Positions 8,727 through 19,480 of a stretch of 64,000 nucleotides of DNA are shown piece after piece. Position 1 is the first letter of the stretch; each line of letters starts with the position of its first letter. The DNA comes from Thiomicrospira pelophila DSM 1534 (GTDB taxonomy: Bacteria > Pseudomonadota > Gammaproteobacteria > Thiomicrospirales > Thiomicrospiraceae). A model generated the notes under the pieces. It searched no databases. It was not told the origin of the DNA and worked only from the letters and a program-made list of their open reading frames with translations. The stretch covers positions 1,984,001 through 2,048,000 of the forward strand of contig NZ_JOMR01000001.1 in NCBI RefSeq assembly GCF_000711195.1, in the 5' to 3' direction. The position numbers and the translations under genes are program-made.

Positions 8727-9450
8727 ATAAATTAAAACTCTCGATTGCATTCTGTGTTGTTATGGTGGATACATCAACCAAATCCATATTTTTTAAATGG
8801 CTGATCCTGGATGCGATTAAAGACAACATCCCGAGATCACCGGTTTGGCCATCTGGGTATGAAATATTAGGTGCATCCGTTTCTAAAACCAAATGTGAAA
8901 TTGGTAAATTCCTGACAAGGTTGTGGTACCTCGGGGCATTATCTCTTAAGATCAAGCCATTCACACCAATTTTGATATCTAATTTAGCAAAACGTTTTGC
9001 CTGTTCTAAACTTCCAGGAAAGCTATGAATCGCACCCGATACTGGATAATGCTTAAGCAAAGCAAACATTTCATCATAAGCTTTTACTAAATGCAGCGAA
9101 ACTGACAAATTATATTGGCTTGCAAATCTAAGTTGGGCTTCTAAAACCTCTAATTGCTTTTGTTTATTAGCTTTATGAGAGCTTGAAAAATCTAAACCAA
9201 TTTCACCCATAATGTGAATATTATTAGACTTCATAAACTCAAATAATAGATTTAAATCTATATTAGATACCTGATCAACAAACCATGGATGAAACCCACA
9301 GGCCATAAAAACACTATTGGGGTTATTTACAGAAACAGAAAGATTTGAATGACAAGATTCTAGGTCAGTGGATACATTTATAACTGGGTATTTATAAACT
9401 TCAGAAGAGGTTTGAAGTAGATTCAGATGTGCGTGGGTATCAATTAACAT
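8713..9450 (-). CDS. TatD-family metal-dependent hydrolase (YjjV-like)
   Basis: The 245-residue protein is a TIM-barrel TatD-type DNase. The metal ligands are all present: DTHAHL at the N-terminus, GEIGLDF near 98, LHLVKA near 134, IHSFPGS near 158 and LETDAPN near 206. The stretch after IHSFPGS most resembles YjjV. Family members act as 3'-5' exonucleases on DNA or process D-tyrosyl substrates, so the exact role here is open. The gene is more AT-rich than its neighbours. It begins just beyond the rplQ terminator and overlaps tcdA by 14 bp, which suggests a two-gene unit. Confidence 0.88.
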   Translation of the reverse strand: MLIDTHAHLNLLQTSSEVYKYPVINVSTDLESCHSNLSVSVNNPNSVFMACGFHPWFVDQVSNIDLNLLFEFMKSNNIHIMGEIGLDFSSSHKANKQKQLEVLEAQLRFASQYNLSVSLHLVKAYDEMFALLKHYPVSGAIHSFPGSLEQAKRFAKLDIKIGVNGLILRDNAPRYHNLVRNLPISHLVLETDAPNISYPDGQTGDLGMLSLIASRISHLKNMDLVDVSTITTQNAIESFNLYERL

Positions 9451-9466
9451 GTTAAGACATAAATAA

Positions 9467-9490
9467 AAAGACCGACTTACGTCGGTCTTT
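9467..9490 (-). terminator. Terminator at the end of the ribosomal protein block
   Basis: AAAGACCGAC and GTCGGTCTTT form a perfect 10-bp stem around a 4-base loop (9477-9480), five bases past the rplQ stop. On the minus strand the stem is followed by TTTTATTT. This marks the end of the alpha operon. Confidence 0.9.
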
Positions 9491-9495
9491 AAAAT

Positions 9496-9897
9496 TTAAG
9501 CTTCTTCTGATACTTCAGTAGGTGCTTGAACTTTTGCCACTGGACGATCGACCAGCTCAACAATTGCCATAGGCGCATTGTCTCCAGGGCGGTATCCGCA
9601 TTTAAGAATACGAATATATCCACCTGGACGAGTCTGATAACGAACACCTAGGTCAGTGAATAGCTTACCAACAGCCGCTTTATCACGAAGACGCGAAAAA
9701 GCTAAACGACGGTTATGTACACTATCTTCCTTAGCTAAGGTGATCAATGGCTCTGCGATTGAACGCAATTCTTTAGCTTTAGCAACCGTAGTTTTAATCA
9801 CTTCATGCTCAATTAATGAAGCTGACATGTTTTTAAACATGGCTTTACGGTGCGAGCTATTGCGATTTAGTTTACGACCACTCTTACGATGACGCAT
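9496..9897 (-). CDS. rplQ: 50S ribosomal protein L17
   Basis: The 133-residue protein begins [20 protein letters not shown], the invariant L17 start. L17 sits on the back of the 50S subunit near the exit tunnel. The last ten residues or so (after VAKVQAP) are an acidic tail of the variable type. It is the last gene of the alpha operon, 16 bp after rpoA and directly before the terminator. Confidence 0.98.
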   Translation of the reverse strand: MRHRKSGRKLNRNSSHRKAMFKNMSASLIEHEVIKTTVAKAKELRSIAEPLITLAKEDSVHNRRLAFSRLRDKAAVGKLFTDLGVRYQTRPGGYIRILKCGYRPGDNAPMAIVELVDRPVAKVQAPTEVSEEA

Positions 9898-9913
9898 AAT
9901 AGCTTCCTTTTAC

Positions 9914-10903
9914 TTACGCTGACTCTTTGCTCACCAAGCTAGATGGCGGCCAGTTTTCTAATTTAGTACCTAAACTTAATCCTCTTTGCGCTAAGACGTC
10001 TTTAATCTCTTGCAAAGATTTCTTACCTAGATTTGGTGTTTTTAACAAGTGACCTTCACTACGTTGTACCAAATCACCGATATAATAGATCTGTTCAGCT
10101 TTTAAGCAGTTCGCTGAACGAACTGTTAACTCGAGATCATCAACCGGTTGTAAGAAAATAGGATCAAACTCATTTTCTTCTTCTTGAGGTGCTGAAATCT
10201 CTTGATGCTTCAAGTCAACAAAAGCATTTAGCTGGTAATGCAATACTGTTGCTGCTTGCTTAATTGCATCTTCAGGATCAAGTGTGCCATTAGTAACAAC
10301 ATCAAGAATCAATTTATCAAGATCTGTTCGCTGTTCAACGCGAGCATTTTCAACTTCATAACTTACTGTATGAACCGGACTAAAACTCGCATCTAACCGC
10401 AAGGAGCCAACCTGAGAAGAATTAGAGGCATCAATCTGGGCCGCAGCACGGTATCCAATGCCCTTTTCAACATTCAAGGTCATAGATAGTTCTGCACCCT
10501 CACTGATATGAGCAATAATGTGATCTGGATTACAGATTTCAACATCATGGTCAACAGAGATATCTTTCGCTCTTACAACAGCTGGACCGAATTTTTTCAG
10601 AACCAACTGTGCGCTATTTTTAGCGTTTAACTTGATTGATACTTCTTTAAGGTTAAGTAGGATTTCTAAAACGTCCTCTCTTACACCTTCAATAGTTGAG
10701 TACTCATGCAATACTCCATCTATCTGAGCTTCTACAATCGCAGCACCAGGCATAGATGATAAAAGAATACGTCTTAGAGCATTACCAAGTGTATGACCAA
10801 AACCACGTTCAAGCGGTTCTAAAGTCACACGACTATGGGTAGGACTCAATCTCTTGATGTCAACAAGACGTGGGGTCAACAACTGTTCTAACATCTCTTG
10901 CAT
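9914..10903 (-). CDS. rpoA: RNA polymerase alpha subunit
   Basis: The 329-residue subunit has the dimerisation and assembly NTD ([20 protein letters not shown] near 34-53) and the DNA- and activator-binding CTD ([22 protein letters not shown] near 258; [13 protein letters not shown] near 292). Length is as in E. coli, where it is also 329. It lies between rpsD and rplQ, the standard alpha-operon order. Confidence 0.99.
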   Translation of the reverse strand: MQEMLEQLLTPRLVDIKRLSPTHSRVTLEPLERGFGHTLGNALRRILLSSMPGAAIVEAQIDGVLHEYSTIEGVREDVLEILLNLKEVSIKLNAKNSAQLVLKKFGPAVVRAKDISVDHDVEICNPDHIIAHISEGAELSMTLNVEKGIGYRAAAQIDASNSSQVGSLRLDASFSPVHTVSYEVENARVEQRTDLDKLILDVVTNGTLDPEDAIKQAATVLHYQLNAFVDLKHQEISAPQEEENEFDPIFLQPVDDLELTVRSANCLKAEQIYYIGDLVQRSEGHLLKTPNLGKKSLQEIKDVLAQRGLSLGTKLENWPPSSLVSKESA

Positions 10904-10926
10904 CAGGTGTTATCTCCGTTTATAGA

Positions 10927-11547
10927 CTACTTAGAGTAAAGCTCAACAATCAAGTTTTCTGAGATTTCTGCCGGAAGATCCGTGCGATCTGGAACAGATT
11001 TAAATGTTCCTTGGAAAGCTTTTGGATCAACCTCAACCCATGAAATCGAACCCATTTTTGAGGCCAACTCTAATGCTGATGCGATACGAGTTTGATTACG
11101 TGCTTTTTCACGAATACTAACTACATCACCAGGTGAAACTTCATACGAAGGAATATTAACCGTTCCGCCATTAACTTGTATCGACTTATGCGATACCAAC
11201 TGGCGTGCTTCTGCACGAGTACTTGCAAAGCCCATACGATAGACAACATTGTCTAAACGACTTTCTAGGATCTGCAATAAGTTTACACCTGTTGAACCTT
11301 TACGACGATCCGCTTCTTTGTAATAAAGACGGAATTTCTTTTCAAGAACGCCATAAATACGTCTAACTTTCTGTTTTTCACGTAACTGAGTACCATACTC
11401 AGTTACACGCGTACGACGTGCACCGTGCTGACCAGGGACCTGATCAATCTTACACTTTGATTCAATGCTTCTTGCACCACTTTTTAAAAATAAGTCAGTG
11501 CCTTCACGACGCGCGAGCTTACATTTTGGACCAATATATCTTGCCAT
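10927..11547 (-). CDS. rpsD: 30S ribosomal protein S4
   Basis: The 206-residue primary rRNA-binding protein starts [16 protein letters not shown]. An S4 RNA-binding domain near residues 95-160 includes [23 protein letters not shown]. In E. coli S4 represses this operon by binding the rpsM leader. The zinc cysteines of some S4 proteins are absent, as in the gammaproteobacterial form. Confidence 0.98.
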   Translation of the reverse strand: MARYIGPKCKLARREGTDLFLKSGARSIESKCKIDQVPGQHGARRTRVTEYGTQLREKQKVRRIYGVLEKKFRLYYKEADRRKGSTGVNLLQILESRLDNVVYRMGFASTRAEARQLVSHKSIQVNGGTVNIPSYEVSPGDVVSIREKARNQTRIASALELASKMGSISWVEVDPKAFQGTFKSVPDRTDLPAEISENLIVELYSK

Positions 11548-11559
11548 GAACTTATATCC

Positions 11560-11949
11560 TTAAACACGACGTTTTTTAGATGGACGGCATCCATTGTGAG
11601 GAATCGGAGTTACATCAGAAATCGATGTAATCTTGAAGCCTGCACTGTGCAAACCACGAACAGCTGAGTCACGACCTGGGCCAGGTCCTTTCACCATAAC
11701 GTCCATATTCTTTACACCGTACTCATGAGCCATCTGGCCAGCACGCTCTGCAGCAACCTGAGCCGCAAAAGGTGTACTTTTACGAGACCCACGGAAACCA
11801 CTGCCACCAGCTGTTGCCCAGCACAATGCATTACCTTGACGATCTGTAATCGTCACAATTGTATTATTGAAAGAAGCATGCACGTGCGCAACGGCATCGT
11901 TTATAACTTGCTTGACTTTCTTTTTAACACGCGTATTTGCTTTTGCCAT
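11560..11949 (-). CDS. rpsK: 30S ribosomal protein S11
   Basis: The 129-residue protein of the 30S platform contains [19 protein letters not shown] near 25 and the C-terminal [14 protein letters not shown]. It lies in the normal alpha-operon order, 10 bp before rpsD. Confidence 0.98.
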   Translation of the reverse strand: MAKANTRVKKKVKQVINDAVAHVHASFNNTIVTITDRQGNALCWATAGGSGFRGSRKSTPFAAQVAAERAGQMAHEYGVKNMDVMVKGPGPGRDSAVRGLHSAGFKITSISDVTPIPHNGCRPSKKRRV

Positions 11950-11972
11950 AATTATTCTCGCAGGTTATGCGG

Positions 11973-12329
11973 TTATCTCTTAATAGGTTTCTTTGGACCT
12001 TTACGTGTACGCGCATTTGTTTTAGTGCGCTGACCACGTAAGGGCAAGCTACGACGATGACGAATGCCACGGTAACAACCCATATCCATTAGACGTTTGA
12101 TGTTCATAGAAACATCACGTCTCAAGTCACCTTCAATTTTATATTTCGCTACTTCTACACGTAGCTTTTCTAACTGATCTTCAGTCAACTCACGAACTTT
12201 TGTTGTAGGATCAAGGTCTGCAGAAACACATAGGTTCTGAGCCGTAGTTTGTCCTACGCCATAGATCGATCTTAAGCCGATAACAATATGCTTGTTAAGC
12301 GGTAAATTTACGCCGGCAATACGAGCCAT
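11973..12329 (-). CDS. rpsM: 30S ribosomal protein S13
   Basis: The 118-residue protein starts [19 protein letters not shown], has YGVG helix-hairpin motifs and ends in the basic [18 protein letters not shown]. It is first in the alpha operon behind GGGGAGCGTCAAA. The 84-bp leader upstream contains a hairpin and lacks rpmJ, which usually lies between secY and rpsM. Confidence 0.98.
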   Translation of the reverse strand: MARIAGVNLPLNKHIVIGLRSIYGVGQTTAQNLCVSADLDPTTKVRELTEDQLEKLRVEVAKYKIEGDLRRDVSMNIKRLMDMGCYRGIRHRRSLPLRGQRTKTNARTRKGPKKPIKR

Positions 12330-12356
12330 TTTGACGCTCCCCTAAAATCCGTCTAG

Positions 12357-12377
12357 AAAAACGAGTGATTATACTCG
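12357..12377 (-). terminator. Hairpin plus T-run between secY and rpsM, with TATAAT in its loop
   Basis: On the minus strand CGAGT (12373-12377) and ACTCG (12362-12366) pair around the loop ATAATC, and TTTTT follows (12357-12361). This resembles a weak intrinsic terminator or attenuator at the spc/alpha boundary. The same bases contain a perfect -10 hexamer TATAAT, but no good -35 lies 15-18 bp upstream. The element may be either a weak terminator or an alpha-operon promoter. Confidence 0.5.
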
Positions 12378-12413
12378 CCTTCTTGTTGAAATACTAGGTA
12401 AATAGTTGACTTT

Positions 12414-13742
12414 CTACTTACCTTTCAAATTTGCTTTTTTCATCATGCTTTCATACTGGCCTGACATCAACTGTGCTTGTATTTGTGTCATAAAATCCAT
12501 AACAACAATTACAATAATCAACAACGAAGTCCCACCGAAGTAGAAAGGTACATTCCAGTATAAAATCAAGAACTCAGGCAACAAACATACCGCCGTGATA
12601 TAGGCCGCACCAGCTAAGGTTAGCCGCCCCATAATGGTATCAATATACCGAGCCGTTTGGGGACCTGGACGAATACCTGGCAAAAAAGCACCTGATTTTC
12701 TCAAATTATCCGCTGTTTCTTTAGGATTGAAAACAATCGCAGTATAGAAAAAACAGAAGAAAATGATTGCCAATGCATAGAAAAACACATACAAAGGCTG
12801 TCCTGGAGCAAGCGTTGTAGCCAAATCTTTAAGCCAACCAAGATTTTCCGAAGAACCAAACCAACCACCTAAACTAGCTGGAAATAGAATGATACTAGAA
12901 GCAAAAATTGGAGGTATAACACCAGCCATATTCAGCTTTAGTGGTAAATGTCCTTCTTGGCCACCATATAACTTACGCCCACGCATACGTTGAGCATAGT
13001 GAACGGGTATTCTTCTCTGGCCTCTTTCAACAAATACAACAAATGCCGTTACAGCTGCAACCAATAAAAGCAGAACAACCACAGTCAAAGCATGCAAAGC
13101 ACCGGTGTGAACCTGCTCTAGAGTTCCACCTAATGCTGAGGGTAAACCTGCTACGATACCAGCAAAGATAATCAACGAAATGCCGTTACCTATACCACGC
13201 TCGGTAATTTGTTCACCAAGCCACATCAGGAATATTGTTCCACTTACTAGTGTTACGACAGCCGTGAGCATAAACATTGGGCCTGGGTTTACAACAACAG
13301 GCATACCGTTAATGTTTTGAGCTTGCAATGCTATAGAAACACCAATTGCTTGGAAGGTCGCCAAAACCACCGTACCCATTCGAGTATACTGTGTGATTTT
13401 ACGACGACCCTGCTCCCCTTCTTTCTTCAGCTGTTCTAGTGTTGGAGAAACAACCGTTAAGAGCTGCATAATAATTGCCGCTGAGATATAAGGCATTATA
13501 CCTAACGCGAAAATTGACAAACGCTCTAATGCACCACCAGAAAACATGTTAAACATGTCTAAGATAGTACCCTTTTGTTGCTCAAACATTGCAGCCAGTG
13601 CAACTGGATCAATTGAAGGAACAGGTACATGTGTACCGAAACGGAACACAATTAACGCACCTAGAACAAACAATAAACGTGACTTTAAGTCACCCCAGCC
13701 TTTAGAAGCACCACCTGCTTGACTTAAAGAAGGATTATTCAT
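12414..13742 (-). CDS. secY: Preprotein translocase subunit SecY
   Basis: The 442-residue channel subunit of the Sec translocon has about ten membrane helices. Recognisable parts are [14 protein letters not shown] near 35, the lateral-gate helix [15 protein letters not shown] near 82, the basic cytosolic loop [14 protein letters not shown] near 250 and [22 protein letters not shown] near 345. It is the last gene of the spc operon, two bases after rplO. The expected following gene rpmJ is absent. Confidence 0.99.
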   Translation of the reverse strand: MNNPSLSQAGGASKGWGDLKSRLLFVLGALIVFRFGTHVPVPSIDPVALAAMFEQQKGTILDMFNMFSGGALERLSIFALGIMPYISAAIIMQLLTVVSPTLEQLKKEGEQGRRKITQYTRMGTVVLATFQAIGVSIALQAQNINGMPVVVNPGPMFMLTAVVTLVSGTIFLMWLGEQITERGIGNGISLIIFAGIVAGLPSALGGTLEQVHTGALHALTVVVLLLLVAAVTAFVVFVERGQRRIPVHYAQRMRGRKLYGGQEGHLPLKLNMAGVIPPIFASSIILFPASLGGWFGSSENLGWLKDLATTLAPGQPLYVFFYALAIIFFCFFYTAIVFNPKETADNLRKSGAFLPGIRPGPQTARYIDTIMGRLTLAGAAYITAVCLLPEFLILYWNVPFYFGGTSLLIIVIVVMDFMTQIQAQLMSGQYESMMKKANLKGK

Positions 13743-13744
13743 AT

Positions 13745-14179
13745 TTACTCTTCAACACTTCCACCAGCAGAAAGAATAGCGGCTTTAGCGCCAGCCGTTA
13801 CTTTAATACCAGAAAGTTTTACTGATTTAGTTAGTTCACCAGAATTGATAACCTTAACATTTTTAATCTTTTCATTGATTAAGCTGCAAGCTTTCAAAGT
13901 AGCTAAATCAATCACATCTGAATCCAGATGATTTAACGCATCTAAACGAATTTCAGTTGAATATTTAGCTTTTAAAGAGGTAAAACCAACTTTAGGCAAT
14001 CTGCGTTGGATAGGCATCTGACCGCCTTCAAAACCAACTTTATGAAAACCACCTGAGCGAGACTTCTGGCCCTTATGACCACGCCCACCCATTTTACCTA
14101 GACCTGAACCTTGTCCACGACCTACGCGTCTTCTTTCTTTTTTTGAGCCCTCTGCAGGCGCTAATGTATTTAAAAACAT
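13745..14179 (-). CDS. rplO: 50S ribosomal protein L15
   Basis: Start placed at ATG 14179 (144 residues, [18 protein letters not shown]) with GAGGA eight bases upstream. The frame runs on to a TTG at 14194 that would overlap rpmD and has no support. The glycine-rich [25 protein letters not shown] segment is the L15 signature that threads into 23S rRNA. It follows rpmD by one base. Confidence 0.97.
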   Translation of the reverse strand: MFLNTLAPAEGSKKERRRVGRGQGSGLGKMGGRGHKGQKSRSGGFHKVGFEGGQMPIQRRLPKVGFTSLKAKYSTEIRLDALNHLDSDVIDLATLKACSLINEKIKNVKVINSGELTKSVKLSGIKVTAGAKAAILSAGGSVEE

Positions 14180-14180
14180 T

Positions 14181-14369
14181 TTACGCTTCCTCAACTTTTA
14201 GCAGATACGACACTTTATTGATCATACCGCGATTTTCGGGTGTATCAATAACGGAAACCGTATGGTGCATTCTTCGTAAACCTAGCCCAGCTACGCAAGC
14301 TTTATGAGCTGGTAAACGACCTATTGTACTTTTGACAAGGGTAACTTTAACAAGTTTCTTAGCAGCCAT
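14181..14369 (-). CDS. rpmD: 50S ribosomal protein L30
   Basis: Start placed at ATG 14369 (62 residues, [17 protein letters not shown]) with GGGTGA five bases upstream. A longer frame from a GTG at 14378 would overlap rpsE. The sequence carries the L30 pattern [22 protein letters not shown]. It lies between rpsE and rplO as usual. Confidence 0.96.
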   Translation of the reverse strand: MAAKKLVKVTLVKSTIGRLPAHKACVAGLGLRRMHHTVSVIDTPENRGMINKVSYLLKVEEA

Positions 14370-14370
14370 A

Positions 14371-14880
14371 TTATTCACCCGTAATATCTTTTAAGTTTTT
14401 ACCACGCTTAGCAGCAATAAAATCAGGTGTATGCATTGAGGTTAATGCGTTAACAGTTGCACGTACAACGTTCACTGGTCTAGTTGTACCAATACATTTA
14501 GCCAATACATTCTTAACACCAGCTGCTTCTAACACAGCACGCATTGAACCACCTGCAATAACACCAGTACCTTCTGAAGCCGGCAACATAACAATTTTTG
14601 CAGCACCTTGTTCAAAACTGATCGGGTACTCAAGTGTACCTGATTTCAAGTGTACATCTCTCATGTTGCGACGAGCTTGTTCCATTGCTTTTTTGATTGC
14701 AACTGGAACTTCACTGGCTTTACCACTACCAAAACCAATGCGGCCGTCACCATCACCTACTACAGTAAGTGCTGAGAAAGAAAATACACGTCCACCCTTT
14801 ACAACTTTTGCAACTCGGCGAACAGAAACCAATTTCTCAATGTATCCGTCCTGACCATCTTGTAATTCTTGTGAAGACAT
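14371..14880 (-). CDS. rpsE: 30S ribosomal protein S5
   Basis: The 169-residue protein has the double-stranded RNA-binding fold ([21 protein letters not shown] near 15) and [19 protein letters not shown] near 103. S5 helps control decoding fidelity. The spectinomycin-relevant loop ([10 protein letters not shown]) reads as wild type. Confidence 0.98.
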   Translation of the reverse strand: MSSQELQDGQDGYIEKLVSVRRVAKVVKGGRVFSFSALTVVGDGDGRIGFGSGKASEVPVAIKKAMEQARRNMRDVHLKSGTLEYPISFEQGAAKIVMLPASEGTGVIAGGSMRAVLEAAGVKNVLAKCIGTTRPVNVVRATVNALTSMHTPDFIAAKRGKNLKDITGE

Positions 14881-14894
14881 ATAATACCCTTATC

Positions 14895-15248
14895 TTAAAA
14901 CTCTAGTCCGTTCGCACGTGCGGCATCAGCCAACACTTGAACGCGCCCGTGGTATTTAAAACCTGAACGGTCAAAAGCAACTTTAGTTACACCGGCTGTT
15001 TTTGCTTTTTCAGCAATCACTTTACCTACTAACTCGGCTGCTTCTTTATTACCACTGAACTTTACTTTACTTTTTACATCCGCCTGAACCGTTGAACTAG
15101 TAGCAAGTACTGTTGATCCGTCTGCAGAAATCAACTGGACATAAATATGCTTAGGTGTACGGTTAACGCATAAACGAGGCATATTTAATTCACTAATTTT
15201 CGCACGTGTCTTTTTGGCTCTACGGAGTCTAGCTTGTTTGCTATCCAT
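14895..15248 (-). CDS. rplR: 50S ribosomal protein L18
   Basis: Start placed at ATG 15248 (117 residues, [15 protein letters not shown]) behind GGGAGT; the extension to a TTG at 15260 is unsupported. 5S rRNA-binding protein with the L18 end [26 protein letters not shown]. Confidence 0.97.
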   Translation of the reverse strand: MDSKQARLRRAKKTRAKISELNMPRLCVNRTPKHIYVQLISADGSTVLATSSTVQADVKSKVKFSGNKEAAELVGKVIAEKAKTAGVTKVAFDRSGFKYHGRVQVLADAARANGLEF

Positions 15249-15262
15249 ATCTACTCCCAACC

Positions 15263-15796
15263 TTATTTCTTCTTAGCTTCTTTTCGCAGAATTCTTTCAT
15301 CTGCATATTTAATACCTTTACCTTTGTAAGGTTCAGGCGGACGATAACCGCGAACTTCAGCTGCGACTTGACCAACGGCCTGCTTATCAGCACCCTTAAT
15401 CACAATTTCAGTTTGGCTAGGTGTTTCAGCTGTTACACCAGCAGGAAGCTGATGGTTAACTGGGTGAGAAAAACCTAAAGTTAGGTTTATAACATTACCT
15501 TGCACCTGTGCACGATAACCAACACCCACTAACTGCAATCTCTTTTCAAAACCTTGACTTACACCAGTAACCATATTGTTAATTACTGAACGTGCAGTAC
15601 CAGCCTGCGCCCATCCGTCAACCACACCAGCTTTTGGCGAAAAACTAACCACGCCATCAGCCTGGTCAACAACAACCGCTGAATTCAATTGAAAACTTAG
15701 TGACCCGTTTGAACCTTTTACAGTAACTTCTGAACCTTTAATATTCAGTTCCACACCTTTTGGAAGGGTGATCGGAGACTTTGCGACTCTAGACAT
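15263..15796 (-). CDS. rplF: 50S ribosomal protein L6
   Basis: The 177-residue protein starts [17 protein letters not shown] and carries the L6 signature [23 protein letters not shown] at the C-terminus. It binds near the factor-binding region of the 50S subunit. Order rpsH-rplF-rplR is standard for spc. Confidence 0.98.
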   Translation of the reverse strand: MSRVAKSPITLPKGVELNIKGSEVTVKGSNGSLSFQLNSAVVVDQADGVVSFSPKAGVVDGWAQAGTARSVINNMVTGVSQGFEKRLQLVGVGYRAQVQGNVINLTLGFSHPVNHQLPAGVTAETPSQTEIVIKGADKQAVGQVAAEVRGYRPPEPYKGKGIKYADERILRKEAKKK

Positions 15797-15806
15797 ACAT
15801 TCTCTC

Positions 15807-16202
15807 CTAAGCTACATAGCAAATAATCTCACCGCCAACACCTTGCTTGCGTGCATCGCGATCAGACATAATGCCTTTTGAGGTTGAAACTACAGCCACA
15901 CCTAGGCCACCAATGACTTTTGGCAGTTCATCTTTATTTTTGTAAACACGTAAACCTGGACGGCTCACACGCTTTAGCAATTCGATGACAGGCTTCCCTT
16001 GATAATATTTCAAATCAACCGATAAAATTGACTTACCGTCAGTATTTTTAACGTCAAATGAAGACACATACCCTTCATCTGTTAACAGTTGTGCTAAAGA
16101 TGCCTTCAACTTTGAAGAAGGCATTGATACTTTTGCATGACCTGCTAATTGGCCGTTACGAATACGCGTTAGCATATCGGCGATTGGATCAGACATACTC
16201 AT
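15807..16202 (-). CDS. rpsH: 30S ribosomal protein S8
   Basis: The 131-residue protein starts [18 protein letters not shown] and ends with [26 protein letters not shown], diagnostic for S8. In E. coli S8 represses the spc operon through a site at the rplX-rplE junction; I did not resolve such a site here. Confidence 0.98.
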   Translation of the reverse strand: MSMSDPIADMLTRIRNGQLAGHAKVSMPSSKLKASLAQLLTDEGYVSSFDVKNTDGKSILSVDLKYYQGKPVIELLKRVSRPGLRVYKNKDELPKVIGGLGVAVVSTSKGIMSDRDARKQGVGGEIICYVA

Positions 16203-16211
16203 AATTAAATC

Positions 16212-16517
16212 CTACCAACTTGCTTTTCTTAAACCAGGAACATCGCCCTGCATTGCATATAAACGAAGCATGTTACGTGATAAACCAAATTTTCTATAAA
16301 CACCATGTGGTCTACCGGTAATTTTGCAACGACGCTGTTGTCTTACTGGCGATGCATTTCTTGGAAGCTTCGCTAGTTTATCCATAGCTTCCATACGCTC
16401 ATCATATGAAAGCGACATATCTACAGATGTTTTTTTGAGTAACGCACGCTTTTCAGCATACTTCGCAACCATTTGCTCTCGCTTGGTTTCGCGCTCTCTC
16501 ATTGAAGTTTTAGCCAT
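16212..16517 (-). CDS. rpsN: 30S ribosomal protein S14 (zinc-independent long form)
   Basis: The 101-residue S14 starts [17 protein letters not shown] and ends [38 protein letters not shown]. It lacks the paired CxxC motifs of the short zinc form, so it is the C-minus type. Confidence 0.98.
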   Translation of the reverse strand: MAKTSMRERETKREQMVAKYAEKRALLKKTSVDMSLSYDERMEAMDKLAKLPRNASPVRQQRRCKITGRPHGVYRKFGLSRNMLRLYAMQGDVPGLRKASW

Positions 16518-16528
16518 GAGAAACCTCT

Positions 16529-17068
16529 CTATTTCTTAAACGGAAAATTAAAGGCTTCCAATAAAGCCTTAGCTTCTGCATCGGTGCCCGCAGTAGTTGC
16601 GATATTGATATCCATACCACGCATCATATCGACCTTTTCGAACTCGATCTCAGGGAAAATAATCTGCTCTTTAACACCAAGCGTGTAGTTACCACGACCA
16701 TCAAATGCCTTTGGATTTACACCACGGAAGTCTCTTACACGCGGCAAAGCAATATTGATTAGACGATCAAGGAACTCATACATTTTTTCACCACGCAAAG
16801 TGACCTTACAACCAATAGGCCAACCTTGACGAACCTTGAAACCTGCCACAGATTTACGAGCTAAAGTCTTTACTGGCTTCTGACCTGCGATCAGCTCCAT
16901 ATCAGACAGCGCATTATCTAAAACCTTCTTATCCGCTAACGCTGCACCGACACCCATATTAATAGTAATTTTTATTACTTTAGGTGCTTGCATAACAGAC
17001 TTGTAACCAAACTGTTCAACCAGCTTGCTTACAACCTGATCCTTATAAACTTGTTTTAATCTTGCCAT
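16529..17068 (-). CDS. rplE: 50S ribosomal protein L5
   Basis: The 179-residue 5S rRNA-binding protein contains [18 protein letters not shown] near 37 and the C-terminal [26 protein letters not shown]. Normal length and position between rplX and rpsN. Confidence 0.98.
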   Translation of the reverse strand: MARLKQVYKDQVVSKLVEQFGYKSVMQAPKVIKITINMGVGAALADKKVLDNALSDMELIAGQKPVKTLARKSVAGFKVRQGWPIGCKVTLRGEKMYEFLDRLINIALPRVRDFRGVNPKAFDGRGNYTLGVKEQIIFPEIEFEKVDMMRGMDINIATTAGTDAEAKALLEAFNFPFKK

Positions 17069-17082
17069 CTCTCTAACCTAAT

Positions 17083-17397
17083 TTAAGCATTAACTGCTTT
17101 ATCTGTAGACTTGAAGTAACGCACCTTAATATCGTTCTCGATACGGTAACCAATGCGATCAGCCTTTTGGGTTTCTGGGTTAAAAAGTGCCACATTTGAA
17201 ACATGGATAGGCATCTCTTTAGTAACGATCCCACCCTGGGCACCTGTCATAGGGTTTGACTTGGTATGTTTCTTTACCAAATTAACACCATCCACCAGCA
17301 CACGGGAGTCATCGATCAACTTAGAAACCGTACCTTTTTTACCCTTATCTTTGCCTGCAATGATGATAACTTCATCACCTTTCTTTAAACGATTCAC
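17083..17397 (-). CDS. rplX: 50S ribosomal protein L24
   Basis: The 104-residue assembly-initiator protein has a KOW motif at the N-terminus ([19 protein letters not shown]). It begins with GTG at 17397 behind GGAG, 11 bp after rplN. Confidence 0.97.
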   Translation of the reverse strand: MNRLKKGDEVIIIAGKDKGKKGTVSKLIDDSRVLVDGVNLVKKHTKSNPMTGAQGGIVTKEMPIHVSNVALFNPETQKADRIGYRIENDIKVRYFKSTDKAVNA

Positions 17398-17408
17398 AAC
17401 TAATCTCC

Positions 17409-17777
17409 TTATAAGACTTCAGGAGCCAAAGAAACTATTTTCATAAACTTTTCGTTACGAAGTTCTCTAGTAACTGGTCCAAAGATACGTGTTCCAATTG
17501 GTTCTTTTTTATTATTAAGAATCACAGCTGCGTTATCATCGAACTTAATCAAAGAGCCATCTTGACGTCTTACACCCTTAGCTGTTCTAACAACTACGGC
17601 ATCATAAACATCACCCTTCTTAACCTTACCACGAGGCGCTGCTTCTTTTACAGATACCTTAATAATGTCACCAACACTTGCGTAGCGGCGCTTTGAGCCG
17701 CCCAAAACTTTGATGCACTGCACACGCTTAGCACCACTGTTATCAGCGACCTCAAGTATTGTTTGCATTTGAATCAT
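17409..17777 (-). CDS. rplN: 50S ribosomal protein L14
   Basis: Start placed at ATG 17777 (122 residues, [19 protein letters not shown]), the invariant L14 start, with GGAGT six bases upstream. The frame extends 29 codons further, but that part lies in a hairpin-containing leader. It is the first gene of the spc operon, separated from rpsQ by 120 bp. Confidence 0.98.
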   Translation of the reverse strand: MIQMQTILEVADNSGAKRVQCIKVLGGSKRRYASVGDIIKVSVKEAAPRGKVKKGDVYDAVVVRTAKGVRRQDGSLIKFDDNAAVILNNKKEPIGTRIFGPVTRELRNEKFMKIVSLAPEVL

Positions 17778-17825
17778 AGCGGTACTCCATTTGCTATAAA
17801 ACCGCGAAAAAAATAATCTTAACAC

Positions 17826-17873
17826 AAAAACCGCTGAATGACTAGTTCCAATTGGCTTGGTCATTCCAGCGGT
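17826..17873 (-). terminator. Terminator-like hairpin between S10 and spc operons
   Basis: ACCGCTGAATGAC (17830-17842) pairs with 17860-17873, giving about 13 bp with a single bulged base and a 17-base loop. On the minus strand TTTTT follows at 17826-17830. It lies between rpsQ and rplN, exactly where E. coli separates the S10 and spc operons. Confidence 0.75.
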
Positions 17874-17882
17874 AGAAAATCT

Positions 17883-17904
17883 AATCTAAAATTAATTTTA
17901 GATT
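17883..17904. repeat. 22-bp perfect AT-rich palindrome over the rpsQ stop codon
   Basis: The sequence is fully self-complementary around 17893/17894 (half-site AATCTAAAATT) and includes the rpsQ stop at 17898-17900. It could form an AU-only hairpin in RNA ahead of the stronger terminator-like hairpin, or serve as a protein-binding site. Confidence 0.8.
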
Positions 17905-18161
17905 TTTGCTTTCTCTTCAACCTTGACTAATGTCCAGGATTTGCGTTTTGATAACGGACGGCATTCCATAATAGTAACTCTGTCTCCAACACTACAAACA
18001 TTATCGGCATCATGTGCCATAATTTTTGTAGATTTTTTGACATATTTCTTATATTTAGGATGCTTAATATATCTTTCAGTCAGCACAACAATAGAACAAT
18101 CCATTCCATTACTGGAAACTACTCCAGAAAGTGTGCGGGCTTTAGTATTTTCTACTGACAT
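17898..18161 (-). CDS. rpsQ: 30S ribosomal protein S17
   Basis: The 87-residue OB-fold protein contains [35 protein letters not shown] and [18 protein letters not shown], typical of S17. Last gene of the S10 operon; its stop lies in a 22-bp palindrome. Confidence 0.97.
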   Translation of the reverse strand: MSVENTKARTLSGVVSSNGMDCSIVVLTERYIKHPKYKKYVKKSTKIMAHDADNVCSVGDRVTIMECRPLSKRKSWTLVKVEEKAKI

Positions 18162-18162
18162 T

Positions 18163-18354
18163 TCACTTACTCACTTTTTCACGCATGATGGTTTTAACTC
18201 TCGCAATCGAACGTCTTACAGACTTTAATTTAGAAGAGTTGGCCAACTGACCAGTAGCATGCTGCATTCTTAAGTTAAACTGTTCTTTAAGGAGCGACAT
18301 TAATTCTTCATTAAGTTGCTCTGCTGTTTTTTCTCTTAATTCTTGTGCAGACAT
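18163..18354 (-). CDS. rpmC: 50S ribosomal protein L29
   Basis: The 63-residue helical protein near the exit tunnel starts [31 protein letters not shown], the L29 signature. Its ATG directly abuts the rplP stop, suggesting translational coupling. Confidence 0.97.
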   Translation of the reverse strand: MSAQELREKTAEQLNEELMSLLKEQFNLRMQHATGQLANSSKLKSVRRSIARVKTIMREKVSK

Positions 18355-18768
18355 TTACATCACCGTTCTTGTTACAAACTGAGTTTTAAAAGGCAGCTTT
18401 GCAGCAGCTAAGCTAAAAGCTTCGCGTGCTAATACTTCATTTACACCCTGAACTTCGTATAATACTCGGCCTGGCTGAATCTGGGCAACCCAATATTCAA
18501 CACTACCTTTACCTTTACCCATACGAACTTCTAGTGGCTTACTTGTAATTGGCTTATCTGGAAAAACTCGAATCCAAATTTTACCGCCTCTCTTAATATG
18601 ACGAGTCATCGCACGACGTGCAGATTCGATTTGGCGTGAAGTCAGTCTACCGCGCTCAGTAGCTTTTAGACCGAATTCACCAAAGCTTACTTTACTTCCA
18701 CTTTGTGCCAAACCACGATTACGTCCCTTTTGAACTTTTCTGAATTTGGTACGCTTAGGCATTAACAT
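18355..18768 (-). CDS. rplP: 50S ribosomal protein L16
   Basis: The 137-residue protein starts [19 protein letters not shown] and contains [28 protein letters not shown]. It helps position tRNA on the 50S subunit. Normal length. Confidence 0.98.
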   Translation of the reverse strand: MLMPKRTKFRKVQKGRNRGLAQSGSKVSFGEFGLKATERGRLTSRQIESARRAMTRHIKRGGKIWIRVFPDKPITSKPLEVRMGKGKGSVEYWVAQIQPGRVLYEVQGVNEVLAREAFSLAAAKLPFKTQFVTRTVM

Positions 18769-18782
18769 GGTTACAAATCCTT

Positions 18783-19469
18783 TTATTTACGGCTTTTCTT
18801 GGCTTTCGGTTGCTTTTGACTATCCCCAGCAAGTGACATTTTGCCAAGTTTTTCACCATGGAAAATCCAGACTTTAACGCCTATTTTCCCATAAGTGGTG
18901 TCAGCCTCGAATATTGAATAATCAATATCTGCACGGAACGTATGTAAAGGTACACGACCTTCACGATACCATTCGGTACGAGCAATCTCAGCACCGTTTA
19001 AACGTCCTGCAAGAGCAACCTTAATACCCTGAGCACCCAAACGCATAGCATTACCAACGGCACGTTTCATTGCGCGACGGAATTGAATACGTTTTTCAAG
19101 TTGTTGTGCAATACTTTCCGCAACTAACTTTGAGTCTAACTCAGGCTTCTTAATTTCCTCAATGTTGATATTGACTGGTAAACCAGTTTTTTTCATCAAA
19201 GATGCTTTAAGTTTTTCGATGTCTTCGCCTTTTTTGCCGATAACAACACCTGGTCTTGCGGTATGAATAGTTACACGAATACCATTTGCTACACGCTCAA
19301 TATGAATTTTACTAACTGAAGCATGCTTCAATTGCTCATTTAATTCTTTACGTATCTCAATATCGCTCACTAAAAAATCAGAATAGTTTTTACTATCCGC
19401 ATACCAGCGAGCATTCCAATCTTTAGTAATACCAAGACGGATACCGATAGGATGTACTTTTTGACCCAT
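18783..19469 (-). CDS. rpsC: 30S ribosomal protein S3
   Basis: The 228-residue mRNA-entry protein starts [21 protein letters not shown] domain includes [17 protein letters not shown] near 73-89. The C-terminus is a basic tail (PKAKKSRK). Confidence 0.98.
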   Translation of the reverse strand: MGQKVHPIGIRLGITKDWNARWYADSKNYSDFLVSDIEIRKELNEQLKHASVSKIHIERVANGIRVTIHTARPGVVIGKKGEDIEKLKASLMKKTGLPVNINIEEIKKPELDSKLVAESIAQQLEKRIQFRRAMKRAVGNAMRLGAQGIKVALAGRLNGAEIARTEWYREGRVPLHTFRADIDYSIFEADTTYGKIGVKVWIFHGEKLGKMSLAGDSQKQPKAKKSRK

Positions 19470-19480
19470 TCTGGCTCTCC

